64,000 nucleotides of DNA. It comes from Limimaricola sp964022235 (GTDB lineage: Bacteria > Pseudomonadota > Alphaproteobacteria > Rhodobacterales > Rhodobacteraceae). This document shows, one piece after another, positions 36,889 to 46,999 of this stretch. The notes under the pieces were generated by a model, which was not told the DNA's origin, made no database searches, and saw only the letters and a program-made list of their open reading frames with translations. Location: the NCBI RefSeq assembly GCF_964022235.1, contig NZ_CAXHZL010000002.1:383892-447891 (forward strand), written 5' to 3'. The number at the start of each line of letters is the position of its first letter. Within the stretch, counting starts at the first letter, position 1. The position numbers and the translations under genes are program-made.

Positions 36889-38259
36889 TCACCCCGGACC
36901 GATGGCCCCGAGCGTCGTCAGTGCAGGCCAGTTGATAGCCAGACAGATAGCCGTGACAAGGAGGCCCACCCCCCCGAACACGAGATCGTGCAATGGGTCC
37001 CAAGCCTGTTCGCGGCGCGCAACCCAGATCAGAACAGGATAGGCCAGAAGATGTGCGACGCCCTGCCCGATGAGCCCGCCCGGCAACCCGCCCCAAGCGA
37101 GGCCAAGCGCAAGCCCCGCCACCGTGAGAACCGCCCGCGTCGCCTGCAGCGCGAAGAAGTTGCGCGAGCGCCCCGAGGCCAGCACGGCCTGATCGTAGGT
37201 CACGCCGATCAGCACCGGGATCTGCAGCACCGAGACCAGCACCACCACGCTGCCTGCCGCCGCGTAGCGACCGTCATACATGATGTCGATGAACCAGTTG
37301 CCCAACAGCCCCAGCAGCGCCGTCGCTGCCAGAAGCCCCGAGGTGGCCAGCACCCGCAGCCGTCGCAGCCGGGTGAAGTTGGCGTGGCTCTGAGATGGCG
37401 GGCTTTCGCGGTAGACCGGGATCAGCATCCGGCGTGTCACCATCTGTCCGAGCATCACCGGAAAGGTCGCGAGGAACAGGCCGATGTTGTAGACGCCGAA
37501 ATCCGACAGCGACAGATAGCCGCCAATGAGCAGCCGGTCGCTCTGGCCCGCGGCAAAGCCCGCGACCGTGGACAGAAAGATCCATTTGCCGAACCGCACC
37601 AGCTCGCGCGCCGCCTCAGCCTCGAACCGCAGCCGGTTGCGATGCCCCGGCAGGAACAGGTTGAGATAGACGAGCTGCGCCAGCGCCCCCAGCAGACCCG
37701 AGACCACCAGCGCCCAGATCGAACCCCAGGCCCAGGCCAGCGCCAGACCGAAGACCAACTGCGTGCTCTGCGTACCCAGCTCGATCAGCGTAACCCGGCC
37801 CGCGCGCAGATGCCGGTGCGCCGTCTCGAGCCGAGTAGGGTTGAAGCCGTTGAGAACCAGCGAGAACGCCGCCACCGACAGGTATTGCGCCAGCATCGGC
37901 TCGTCGTACCAGACCGCAGCCGGGCCCGCGAGCGCCAGCGCCACCAGCCACAGGCCGAAGCCGCGTCCGATCTGGATCGTCCAGGCGGTGTCGAGAAAGG
38001 CCGGATCGTCGCCCCGCCGGCTTTGCATGATGGCAGGGGTGATGCCCACGTCGGAAAACATGCCGAGGCCCATCATCACGACCATGACGATCGCCATGAC
38101 GCCGAAGGCCTCGGGAAACAGCAGCCGCGTGAGCAGCAGGTTCGAGCCAAGCCGCAGCAGTTGGCTCGCACCGAAGCCCGCGATCATGATCCCGGCCGAG
38201 CGCAACGCCCGACCGCCGATGCCCTCCGACCGCAACCGCCCCATCAACGCCGCCGTCAT
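36889..38259 (-). CDS. Wzx-type oligosaccharide flippase
   Basis: This 456-residue polytopic membrane protein of the MOP/PST family has about 12 hydrophobic helices. The N-terminus (GFGASQLLRLGSNLLLTRLLFPEAFGVMA) is typical of lipid-linked repeat-unit flippases. It would move the undecaprenyl-linked unit to the periplasm for the Wzy polymerase. The ATG at 38259 overlaps the upstream GT2 stop by 4 bp, which favours it over an in-frame ATG 15 bp earlier. Confidence 0.9.
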   Translation of the reverse strand: MTAALMGRLRSEGIGGRALRSAGIMIAGFGASQLLRLGSNLLLTRLLFPEAFGVMAIVMVVMMGLGMFSDVGITPAIMQSRRGDDPAFLDTAWTIQIGRGFGLWLVALALAGPAAVWYDEPMLAQYLSVAAFSLVLNGFNPTRLETAHRHLRAGRVTLIELGTQSTQLVFGLALAWAWGSIWALVVSGLLGALAQLVYLNLFLPGHRNRLRFEAEAARELVRFGKWIFLSTVAGFAAGQSDRLLIGGYLSLSDFGVYNIGLFLATFPVMLGQMVTRRMLIPVYRESPPSQSHANFTRLRRLRVLATSGLLAATALLGLLGNWFIDIMYDGRYAAAGSVVVLVSVLQIPVLIGVTYDQAVLASGRSRNFFALQATRAVLTVAGLALGLAWGGLPGGLIGQGVAHLLAYPVLIWVARREQAWDPLHDLVFGGVGLLVTAICLAINWPALTTLGAIGPG

Positions 38260-39098
38260 CTTCCGCGGCTCCATCCATCCGGGGCAGGCTTCATCCGCAC
38301 GCCCAGCGCCACGGCCCCGTAGACCGCGAAGCCCAGCGGGTCGCGCAGCGCCAGCCGGGCGGCTCCGCGCGCGCCCAAGGGGGGTTTGTCCTCGCGCGCC
38401 AGCAGCTCGGGGTGCAGGCGCGCAAGCTCGCGCATGCCCGCGTCCTGCCGCCCGCGCACCCGCACCAGCGCCCCGAGCCCCTCGGCCACCGGCCAGTCAT
38501 AGGGCTCGGGCACTGCGATCCGTTCCTGCGGGGCGAAGTGCAGACGCACGAAACCGTCGTCGGAGATGAGATCGGGAAACCGGCCCCAACGCGCGCGGCC
38601 CGCCGGGTTCACCGCAAAGATGCCGCAGCCCGGCACGCCGTGGGACATGAAGGGCAGCCGCGCCCAGAGCCGCGCATAGGCCCGCGCGACGCCGCCCTGC
38701 CCGGTGATGCGGGGTCGACCGCTGGCGTAAAGCGGCACGGCCGCATCGAGCGCGGCGTGCAGCCTTATGAGCAGGCGCGGCGATACGGTGACGTCGGCGT
38801 CGAGATAGACCCGGATCGCCTCGGGCGGCAGATCCGCCTCGCCTATGTTGAGCGCCGCGATCTTGGAGCCCTGCGCAAGCTCGATCACCCGCAGCACCCA
38901 GCCCTTATGCGCGAAGGCATCGCGAAAGGCACAGGCACGCGCGGCGGTGGCGTCGTGACAGCCGTTTGCGATGACGGTGACGCCGACCGCGCCGCTCTCG
39001 GGCGGCGTTGCTGCAAGCAGCGCCACGAGGCAGCTGTCGATCAACCCGGCCTCGTTGCTGGCGGGGATCAGGATCTCCATCGGCCTAGGCCCGGTCAT
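38256..39098 (-). CDS. glycosyltransferase family 2
   Basis: This 280-residue GT-A enzyme has IPASNEAGLIDSCL at the N-terminus, a DAD metal site (VYLDADVTVS) and a DLISDDGFVRLHF acceptor block. It contributes one linkage of the EPS repeat unit; the sugar is unknown. It overlaps both neighbours by 4 bp. Confidence 0.85.
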   Translation of the reverse strand: MTGPRPMEILIPASNEAGLIDSCLVALLAATPPESGAVGVTVIANGCHDATAARACAFRDAFAHKGWVLRVIELAQGSKIAALNIGEADLPPEAIRVYLDADVTVSPRLLIRLHAALDAAVPLYASGRPRITGQGGVARAYARLWARLPFMSHGVPGCGIFAVNPAGRARWGRFPDLISDDGFVRLHFAPQERIAVPEPYDWPVAEGLGALVRVRGRQDAGMRELARLHPELLAREDKPPLGARGAARLALRDPLGFAVYGAVALGVRMKPAPDGWSRGR

Positions 39099-41032
39099 CG
39101 CAGCGTCTCCGTCATGATCGTGGCCTCGTCGTCGCGGCCATAGGCGATCTCCTCGATACCGGCCAGAAGCAGCCGCGCGCCCCCCGTGCCGATGGAGAGA
39201 CGATCGCCCTGACGCGAGATTGCCATATCGCGCAGCGCCTCCGGCAACACCGCGCGGTCAAAGCCCGGCCCGCCGTCGACCCTGTCGCCGGGGCCTGCGT
39301 GGATCTCGTCGTCTCCGGCACCGCCTAATAGCAGATCCTCCTCGGGTGTGCCCACCAGCCTCTCGGCGGCCTCGCCACCGATGAGTGTCACCCCGTCGTC
39401 GAAGCTGCCCGGCGCGCGGCTTTCCCAATCGGGCCCGGTTTCGTTGTAGTGCATCAGGGCGTCCCAGCGCGGCGTGGCGTCATCGAGATGACGCAGCGCG
39501 CCCCAGCTGCCCCAGCGCGAGGGGGCGGCGATGTCGAGATAGGCGGTGGCCTGCGTGCCACCGACCTCGGCCCAGTCGTCGAACAGCGTCTCGATCAGCT
39601 CCGCGACCTGCGGCGCGTGCGACATCTCGCTCAGAAACGCGGTGATCGCTTCGTCGTCGCGCCCCGCTTCTCCCGCGACCATATGCGGCCCGCCCTCGTA
39701 CATCACCAGCCGCAGCCCATGCCGGGCCGCGACCTGCGCATGGTGCGGCCAGAACCGTCCGACCAGTTCGTCGGCATCGGCGCGCAGCGTCTCGATCGCC
39801 CGATCCTGCGCGCGGCCCCGCACGATGTCATCGCGCAGCGCGTCCAGATTGTCGTCGCTTGCCAGATCGTGCCCGACATAGCCGGTCACGGCATAGGCAT
39901 CGAAGCTCTGGGCCGGAGGCCGTGCACCCTGCGCCACGGCAAGCGGCGCCTCTAAGGCGGCGGTCTCGAGACCGGGCCAGCCGGTTTGCACGCCGATCAC
40001 CCGCACAAGCCGCGCCTCGGCCTGCGCGCCAAAGGCGTTGGCCCAGATGTCGGCCACCTGCGCCGCGCGCAGCCCGGCGAACTGCATCCAGGCACCCCTT
40101 GGTGCCGCCTCGCCCCAGAGCGTGCGGGCTTGCGTCTCGGCCCAGCGCGCTTGCCTGAAGCCGAAGTTCCAGACTTCGTTGGACCACTCCGCATGGATCT
40201 TGAGCCGGGGATCGAGCGCGTCCCGCATCAGCGTGGCAAAGCCGCGCACATAGGCGTCGTCGGCCAGATGCGGCAGCGTCACCCAAGGATCGGCACCGAT
40301 CTCGTTGGAGAGCCGGGCCAGCACTTCGGCGGGCACGCCTTCGGTCCAGCGTTGATCGCCCTCGCGCGGCCTCTTGGCCCAATGTGCCGCGTCGGAGCCA
40401 TTGGTCTCCATCCAGTCCATGAAGCGCAGCAGCCGCAGGCTTGAGATCCGCGCGAGCCAGTCGGGGTTGAACAGCGCCCCCGCCGCGGCATGAGACAGCC
40501 GGTCCTCGCGTACCACGGTGATGTCGCGCAGCGGATCGGCGGGATCGATCGCGGTGACGTCGATCTCCACCGGCCCGGGTCCGGGGGCATAGTCGAAGAC
40601 GATCTCGCCCGGTGCGCGCGATACCTCCTGCCCGCGCCCGCCGACCGAGACCTCGCCCCGCCCGGCGTGGCGCAGCACGTAGCGCCCGGCCAGCGAGGTC
40701 GCGGCTTCGGGCTGGTCGGTCAGGATCAACGTGCCGACGCGCTCGACGCCTTCGGGGATCGACAGGAGATGCCCGCCCGCATCGACATGTCCCTCGGCCC
40801 TCAGCGCCTCGGCCTCGACCCCGCCCCAGCGACCGGGCAGATGCCCGATCCACGGGCGCGAGGTCTTCATCAGATCGAGAAACGGCTGCTCGGTCGACCA
40901 GTCGGAGATCCCGGCAAGGTTCATTCCCAGCACTGGCGCGGCCATGACCGGAGGTACACCGACCGACATGAACGTAAGTACCAGCGCCAGACCGACGCGG
41001 CGCAGGCCCCAAGGCAGAGCCGCGCGCCTCAC
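39095..41032 (-). CDS. exported clan-A-like glycoside hydrolase with C-terminal RTX calcium-binding repeats
   Basis: This 645-residue protein begins with a signal peptide (RRVGLALVLTFMSVGVPPVMAAP). The central region has features of a clan GH-A barrel: an acid/base candidate E286 in EWSNEVWNFGF and a nucleophile candidate E446 in LVMYEGGPH. Near 555-600 are hemolysin-type repeats (LLGGAGDDEIHAGPGDRVDGG), which bind Ca2+ outside the cell. The start is a GTG at 41032 overlapping the Wzy stop (GTGA). Placed between Wzy and a glycosyltransferase, it probably trims or binds the polymer. The family number is not assigned. Confidence 0.72.
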   Translation of the reverse strand: MRRAALPWGLRRVGLALVLTFMSVGVPPVMAAPVLGMNLAGISDWSTEQPFLDLMKTSRPWIGHLPGRWGGVEAEALRAEGHVDAGGHLLSIPEGVERVGTLILTDQPEAATSLAGRYVLRHAGRGEVSVGGRGQEVSRAPGEIVFDYAPGPGPVEIDVTAIDPADPLRDITVVREDRLSHAAAGALFNPDWLARISSLRLLRFMDWMETNGSDAAHWAKRPREGDQRWTEGVPAEVLARLSNEIGADPWVTLPHLADDAYVRGFATLMRDALDPRLKIHAEWSNEVWNFGFRQARWAETQARTLWGEAAPRGAWMQFAGLRAAQVADIWANAFGAQAEARLVRVIGVQTGWPGLETAALEAPLAVAQGARPPAQSFDAYAVTGYVGHDLASDDNLDALRDDIVRGRAQDRAIETLRADADELVGRFWPHHAQVAARHGLRLVMYEGGPHMVAGEAGRDDEAITAFLSEMSHAPQVAELIETLFDDWAEVGGTQATAYLDIAAPSRWGSWGALRHLDDATPRWDALMHYNETGPDWESRAPGSFDDGVTLIGGEAAERLVGTPEEDLLLGGAGDDEIHAGPGDRVDGGPGFDRAVLPEALRDMAISRQGDRLSIGTGGARLLLAGIEEIAYGRDDEATIMTETLR

Positions 41033-42432
41033 AACACCGTCCGGATCGGGGCCGGGCCGGAGATCGGCGGAGCGGACGCAGGGGATCGATACCCCCGCGC
41101 GGCGACCGCCTCGGTCAGCCCCAGCACCGCCCCCGCCCCGAGGAAAGTCAGCGGCGTCAGCGTCGCGTTGGGCAGCAGATCGAAGAGGTTCACCCCGAGG
41201 ATCACCGCCAAGGTGATGCTGGCAGGGTCCGGTGGCACCCGCCCCGACCGCGCCCAGAGCAACAGCACTGGAAAGGCGAGCAGGCCGAACTCGGCCAGAA
41301 AACCGACCCAACCGAAGGTGCCGATCACCACCAGCCAGCGCCCATCGGTGACCGTCAGCTCGCGCCCGCTCTGCGCATCGTAGATCTGATTACGGCCCCA
41401 GATACCCCAGCCGAAGACCGGACGCTCCCCGACCCGCTCGAGCAGCACGTCCTCGTTGTCGAACCGAAACCCCATTGACTGCGCCCGGTCGGGATCGACG
41501 CTCTCGGCCCAAGCGAGGATGGCCTGCTGCGGCACCAGCTCCGCGCCCTTGAGCAGCGGATAGCCCAGCGCCAGCACCGCCATCGCGGCGGCGCCAAAGA
41601 GCTGAAGCCTGCGGGGCGCAAGAGCCAGCACCGGCACCAGCACCACGGCATAAAGCAGGGCCGCCAATGACTTGCAGAGGACCAGAAGGACGCCGAGCCC
41701 CGCCGTCACGGCCCAGAGCCCGACCGCCTCGCGGCCGCGCGCCTGCCGCGCCAGACCCGTCGCGGCGAGCACGGCCATCGCCACTAAGATCGCGACCCAG
41801 AGCCCGTGGTAAAGAAACACGATGGGCCGGAAGCCATCGCCGCGCACCATCTGGCTGAAACTGTGCTGGAAATAGCCATAGACCCAGATGTTGATCTGCG
41901 GGCTGAGCCGGACCTCGATCAGGATCGGCAAGGTGTAGGCCAACGCGCCCAGAACCATCGCCCAGAGCAGGAGCCGGTGGTCGCGGACCTCGCGCAGGAA
42001 CACCCGTGCGAGCAGGAAGGGCACCACGAGCAAGAATTGTAAAAGCACCAGCCCCGGCACCTCGGCGAGCCGCAGCGCTGGCAGCAGCCTTGGCCCGTAG
42101 CGCAGCGCGTCGTCGTTGCCGAGCACCGTCATCAGCGGCGACAGCACGAACGCCGCCAGCGCGATCCGCATCAAGGGATGGCGCGGCACCAGCTCTGACA
42201 GGCGGACGCGGCCCAGCATCAAGGCCACGACCAGCACCGACAGGCTCGGGATCGTGTCCTTATTGAGCGAAGGCAGAAGCGGCGGGTCGAATTCCGCGGG
42301 CATAGGCGGCAGCAGCAGGTAGCCTGCCATCATGCTGGCCAGAAGCGCGCGCCCTGGGCTCAACCGCTTGAACAGCAGGAGTGTGACCAAAGGCCAGACC
42401 AGCAGGGCGATCGAGGCGACAGCGTTCGGCAT
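41029..42432 (-). CDS. O-antigen ligase/Wzy-type polymerase family membrane protein
   Basis: This 467-residue protein has about a dozen hydrophobic segments and a large periplasmic loop. The C-terminal half contains the typical pre-loop pattern ERVGERPVFGWGIWGRNQIYD followed by DGRWLVVIGTFGWVGFLAEFG, as in Wzy polymerases and O-antigen ligases. In this context it most likely polymerises the repeat unit. It follows the sugar transferase by about 140 bp and overlaps the next gene by 4 bp. Confidence 0.85.
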   Translation of the reverse strand: MPNAVASIALLVWPLVTLLLFKRLSPGRALLASMMAGYLLLPPMPAEFDPPLLPSLNKDTIPSLSVLVVALMLGRVRLSELVPRHPLMRIALAAFVLSPLMTVLGNDDALRYGPRLLPALRLAEVPGLVLLQFLLVVPFLLARVFLREVRDHRLLLWAMVLGALAYTLPILIEVRLSPQINIWVYGYFQHSFSQMVRGDGFRPIVFLYHGLWVAILVAMAVLAATGLARQARGREAVGLWAVTAGLGVLLVLCKSLAALLYAVVLVPVLALAPRRLQLFGAAAMAVLALGYPLLKGAELVPQQAILAWAESVDPDRAQSMGFRFDNEDVLLERVGERPVFGWGIWGRNQIYDAQSGRELTVTDGRWLVVIGTFGWVGFLAEFGLLAFPVLLLWARSGRVPPDPASITLAVILGVNLFDLLPNATLTPLTFLGAGAVLGLTEAVAARGYRSPASAPPISGPAPIRTVL

Positions 42433-42571
42433 GTGGGCCCTGTTCAGCGTTTCGCCTACCGCTCTGCCGCATCACGAGGGCGCGGCGATGGCAACCGGAT
42501 GGCAAGGGTCCGGCATCCATCCGATACCCTCGGTCACAGGGACCGGGCAAGGGAGGGCTGTGACTTTGAGG

Positions 42572-43309
42572 TCAGACCCCGGTGCCGCGCATCACCACTT
42601 GCAGAGTCCGGCCAATCACCTGCAGGTCGGTCAGCGGCGACAGCGCGTGATAATAGCTGCGGTCATAGGCGGCGCGTTGCACGAAGCTCGCCTCGTTGCG
42701 GACCGAGGTCTGCCAAAATCCGGTGATCCCAGGCCGCATCGCGTAGTACTCGGTGCCGGGATACTGGTCTTGTTGCGAGGGCATGAATGGCCGCGGCCCC
42801 ACAAGTGTCATATCTCCAAGCAGCACGTTGAAAAACTGAGGCAATTCATCGAGCGAGCTGCGGCGCAAGAAGCGGCCGATACGGGTGATCCGCGGGTCTC
42901 GGCGAAGCTTCTGATGATGGTCCCACTCAATGCGATCGGCCGGGTTCGCAGCCAGGTGGCGCTCAAGCACGGCATCGGCGTTGAGTACCATGGTCCGGAT
43001 CTTGAACATGGTGAAGCTGCGGCCCCCCAAGCCCACCCGCCGCTGCGAATAGAAAGGGCGGCCACCTTCGAAGGCGACCACCAGGGCGATCATCAGCACG
43101 ACGAGTGCCACCGGAAGAATTACTATCGAGGTGAACAGGAGATCGACGCCGCGCTTGGCCCGACGGCGATAAAACCCGTCCCAGTGGATCGCCGACATGC
43201 TTCGGCCCATAGGCGCACTAGCCACGGCGCCTCGCGCCAGCATCACGGGACGAAGTGCTTCATCCGGGCGGTCGCTAACTCTGCTGTCGATTGCCATAGT
43301 CCTCATCAT
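42572..43309 (-). CDS. initiating sugar-phosphate transferase (WcaJ/ExoY/PssA type)
   Basis: This 245-residue polyprenyl-phosphate glycosyl-1-phosphate transferase starts EPS assembly on undecaprenyl phosphate. It has one hydrophobic anchor (LFTSIVILPVALVVLMIALVVAF), then PFYSQRRVGLGGRSFTMFKIRTM, RSSLDELPQFFNVLLGDM and VGPRPFMP, all diagnostic of the bacterial sugar transferase domain. ATGs at 43309, 43306 and 43297 are all possible. It is the first gene of the minus-strand EPS/PKS/NRPS run. Confidence 0.92.
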   Translation of the reverse strand: MMRTMAIDSRVSDRPDEALRPVMLARGAVASAPMGRSMSAIHWDGFYRRRAKRGVDLLFTSIVILPVALVVLMIALVVAFEGGRPFYSQRRVGLGGRSFTMFKIRTMVLNADAVLERHLAANPADRIEWDHHQKLRRDPRITRIGRFLRRSSLDELPQFFNVLLGDMTLVGPRPFMPSQQDQYPGTEYYAMRPGITGFWQTSVRNEASFVQRAAYDRSYYHALSPLTDLQVIGRTLQVVMRGTGV

Positions 43310-43388
43310 CGAATTTCCGTCCCTGCCGCACCTCGCGGTCACCGTGGCGATCGATCCGGGCCGATCCCGAGCACTTCGCCTGAGGACA

Positions 43389-43416
43389 AATTTAAACACC
43401 GCACCATCCCGGTCAA
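43389..43416 (-). promoter_or_regulatory. candidate sigma70-type promoter for the EPS/PKS/NRPS operon
   Basis: On the minus strand TTGACC (43416-43411) is followed after 16 bp by TAAATT (43394-43389). This would start transcription about 70 nt before the sugar-transferase ATG. It is a match by eye in AT-richer DNA. Confidence 0.4.
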
Positions 43417-43513
43417 AGCGTGACCGGCCATACGCGGTTCCCCAGTATTCCAGAAAATGCCGCATTACTGCCCAATTCCGGCTTCAGCCGACACGGTGGT
43501 CAGTCACGATCAT

Positions 43514-43540
43514 GTGCAGCAATTTCGCAAAATTGTGCAC
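43514..43540. promoter_or_regulatory. imperfect 11-bp inverted repeat upstream of the EPS operon
   Basis: GTGCA-g-CAATTT pairs with AAATTG-TGCAC around a CGCA centre, with one bulged base. It lies about 100 bp upstream of the proposed EPS promoter in a gene-free stretch (43310-43983) where I see no coding gene. It could be an operator. Confidence 0.4.
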
Positions 43541-43983
43541 CTTACGGCAACGGTGCCTTCGGTAGCGCCGTACTGGCGACGCTTGAGAAACCGCACATAT
43601 CCCTAAGACATGGTTTGGCATCCCAATGCGCCACGCGGCGATGCCGATACGGACAATTTGAAGGCGGGGATGCGGCCGAGCGGCGGCATCACGACGGCCA
43701 CGCCCGGTTCAGGTCGTTGAGGCCCTTCAATTCGGCAACAATATCAAAGCGCCCTTGGGAATTGTTGAGAAGGCGGGTAGCCATGGTGGGCATTCGTGAT
43801 TCGCCGGGACGAATAGACGGCCATGTTTCATGCGGTGACACCGGCAGTGCCGAAGGACATTCGCGTAGGCGCAGATCCCTGCATGGGACTGCTTCACCAA
43901 CCCCCCCTCGCGGTGCCGAAGACGGATCGATGCGCCGGGTCCAGGGCTTCCGACAAGGCGGGCATCAGCAACTGCCGCCACGC

Positions 43984-44017
43984 AAAAGGGGCACTCCGCC
44001 TTGGCGGGACGCCCCTT
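43984..44017 (-). terminator. Rho-independent terminator of the sugar ABC operon
   Basis: Read on the minus strand, AAGGGGC and GCCCCTT arms with an inner CCGCC/GGCGG stem are followed by TTTT. It lies just after the stop of the ATPase gene at 44038, ending the operon that starts at 50.5 kb. Confidence 0.8.
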
Positions 44018-44037
44018 GGATCGGGCCCTGACCGGGA

Positions 44038-45105
<1,068 letters not shown>

Positions 45106-45108
45106 GTC

Positions 45109-46095
45109 CTATTTCCCCCTGTCGCTGGGCTCGATGTAGAGCAGTCCGTCGTCGTCGAGCTTGAGCGGCACCGGGTTCATCACATAGCCGCCGAACCTGT
45201 CCTTGCCGCCATCGGCAAAGCCCATGATGACGAGGCCCTGGTTCGTCTCGAGCACTCGTGCCGCGTAGCGGTAGCAAGGCGTGTCACCGTCGAGAAAGCC
45301 CGGCGCCACGGTCCATGGACCCCGCACGTTGTCTGCCGTGAGGTAGTGGTTGCCGGTCACCGGTGCCGTGCCCGCCTTGGCCTTGCGCGTCTCTGACCAA
45401 TGGATGTCGGCGGTGCAGAACAGGCAGTAATACCTAGAGCCCACCTTGAAGATCTGCGGTACTTCGAGCTGACCATAGTCACCCACGAATACTGGCCGCT
45501 GCAGGGTCCACTCATAAAGGTCGGGCGAGGTGGCAAAGCCGATCGCACCGCCCGCATTGGCCTCGGCGATGCCGGGCGCGCGAGCGGTAAAGTACATGAG
45601 GTAGCCGTCACCCTCGGGGTCCTTCATCACGAAGGGATCGCGCATCGCGCGGTCGGGCCAGAAGCCGTGCTGCATCTCGGCCTCATAGGCCTCGGCGTTC
45701 GGCCCCTTGAGGTCGAGACAAAGCCCCGAGCCGACCCGCTCCCATGAATGCATGTCGGTCGAAGTGGCATGACCGATGCGCTGGTAGAGTCCCTTCTCGG
45801 CCGAACCGCCCCCTGTGTAGAACAGGTGCCAGATCCCATCCGGCCCCTCGATCACCGAGCCGGTCCAGGTGGTGGTGTCGTCCCAGGCAGGCTTAGGCGC
45901 GGGCTTGAGGCAGGTGCCCTTGTGCTCCCAGTTGATCAGATCGTCCGAGACGGCGTGGCCCTGGGACACGTTGAAGTGGCGCAGGTCGGGATCGCCGAGC
46001 GACTTGTCGGCCTGCAGGAAGTAGCCGTGCCAGCGCTGGCCGTCATGGGCGTACCAGCTGTCCCAGATCCATTTGTCGTCGAGTGCGAGGGTCAT
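45109..46095 (-). CDS. glycoside hydrolase, GH32/GH68 (clan GH-J)-like five-bladed propeller
   Basis: This 328-residue protein has no signal peptide. The N-terminal WIWDSWYAHDG matches the WDSW nucleophile block of GH68 and relates to GH32 WMNDPNG. AMRDPFVMKD gives the conserved RDP, and QLEVPQIF offers the acid/base glutamate. These enzymes act on fructosides such as sucrose, inulin or levan oligosaccharides. A cytoplasmic enzyme within a sugar import operon would hydrolyse the imported substrate. The fructoside assignment is inferred from motifs only; GH43- or GH130-like propellers remain possible. Confidence 0.7.
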   Translation of the reverse strand: MTLALDDKWIWDSWYAHDGQRWHGYFLQADKSLGDPDLRHFNVSQGHAVSDDLINWEHKGTCLKPAPKPAWDDTTTWTGSVIEGPDGIWHLFYTGGGSAEKGLYQRIGHATSTDMHSWERVGSGLCLDLKGPNAEAYEAEMQHGFWPDRAMRDPFVMKDPEGDGYLMYFTARAPGIAEANAGGAIGFATSPDLYEWTLQRPVFVGDYGQLEVPQIFKVGSRYYCLFCTADIHWSETRKAKAGTAPVTGNHYLTADNVRGPWTVAPGFLDGDTPCYRYAARVLETNQGLVIMGFADGGKDRFGGYVMNPVPLKLDDDGLLYIEPSDRGK

Positions 46096-46120
46096 GTCGT
46101 GTCCTTGGAAATAGAGGATC

Positions 46121-46999
46121 TCAGCCCTTCACGCCGGTCGAGGCGATCGAGGAAATGAAGGCGCGTTGCAGCGCGATGTAGAAGAGCAGCACCGGCAGGG
46201 TGATCATCGTCAGATAGGCCATGATCTCGCCCCAGGCGCGGTTGAGCTGGAAGAAGTACTGCAGGCCGACCATGACGGGGCGGTAGGTTTCCTCCTGCAC
46301 CACCATCAGCGGCCAGAGGTACTGGTTGTACATCACGAGGAACTTCAGGATCGCCGCGGTTGCGAGCACCGGCCCCGCCAGCGGCATGACGATGCGGCGA
46401 TAGATCATCCACCAGCTTGCGCCCTCGACGCGGCTCGCCTCGATCAATTCGCGCGGCAGGTCGCGGAAATACTGCACGAAGAGAAAGATGGTCAGCCCGT
46501 CGGCGGTCCAGGGCAGGATCTGCACCTGATAGGAATTGAGCCAGCCTGTGGTGAAGCCGTCGAGCCCGATCCAAGGCAATTGGTTGACGATGAGCAAAAG
46601 CGGAATCGCGATGGTCTCGAACGGCACGATCAGCGTGGCGAGGATGATCGACAGCACCAACCCCTGCCCGCGCCACTCCATGAACACGAAGGAGAACGCC
46701 GCGAGCGAGCAGACCAGAAGCGACAGCAGCACCGTCACCCCCGTCACCAGCACCGAGTTGAACACGAAGAGGCCGACAGGCGCGCGCTTGAACGCGGCGG
46801 CGTAGTTGTCGAGGCTGATGTCGCCCACCGGCAGGAAGGCCCGCAGGCTGCCGGTATCGGCCAGTAGCTGCTGGTCGGGCTTGAGCGAGCTGACCACCAT
46901 GAAGACCAGCGGGAAGACGAAGATCAGCGCGATCAGGCTCAGCACGACATAGCGGATGGCGAGGCGCAGCCCGCGGTTGGAGGGATCGATCAAGGCCAT
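46121..46999 (-). CDS. carbohydrate ABC transporter permease (MalG/UgpE type)
   Basis: This 292-residue protein has six membrane helices and the EAA loop IEASRVEGASWWMIYRRIVMPLAGP that contacts the ATPase. The ATG at 46999 shares a base with the stop of the other permease gene (TGATG), indicating coupled translation in a 1:1 ratio. It is part of the LacI-controlled sugar uptake operon. Confidence 0.92.
   Translation of the reverse strand: MALIDPSNRGLRLAIRYVVLSLIALIFVFPLVFMVVSSLKPDQQLLADTGSLRAFLPVGDISLDNYAAAFKRAPVGLFVFNSVLVTGVTVLLSLLVCSLAAFSFVFMEWRGQGLVLSIILATLIVPFETIAIPLLLIVNQLPWIGLDGFTTGWLNSYQVQILPWTADGLTIFLFVQYFRDLPRELIEASRVEGASWWMIYRRIVMPLAGPVLATAAILKFLVMYNQYLWPLMVVQEETYRPVMVGLQYFFQLNRAWGEIMAYLTMITLPVLLFYIALQRAFISSIASTGVKG

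Noticed and set aside
41033..41311. Upstream extension of the RTX glycosidase frame
   Set aside because: It lies inside the Wzy gene and is arginine/glycine-rich shadow sequence; the signal peptide begins at the GTG at 41032.
43420..44031. 203-codon + strand frame in the EPS upstream region
   Set aside because: Its composition is rich in Arg, His and Gly with no motif, and it spans the operon terminator at 43984-44017.
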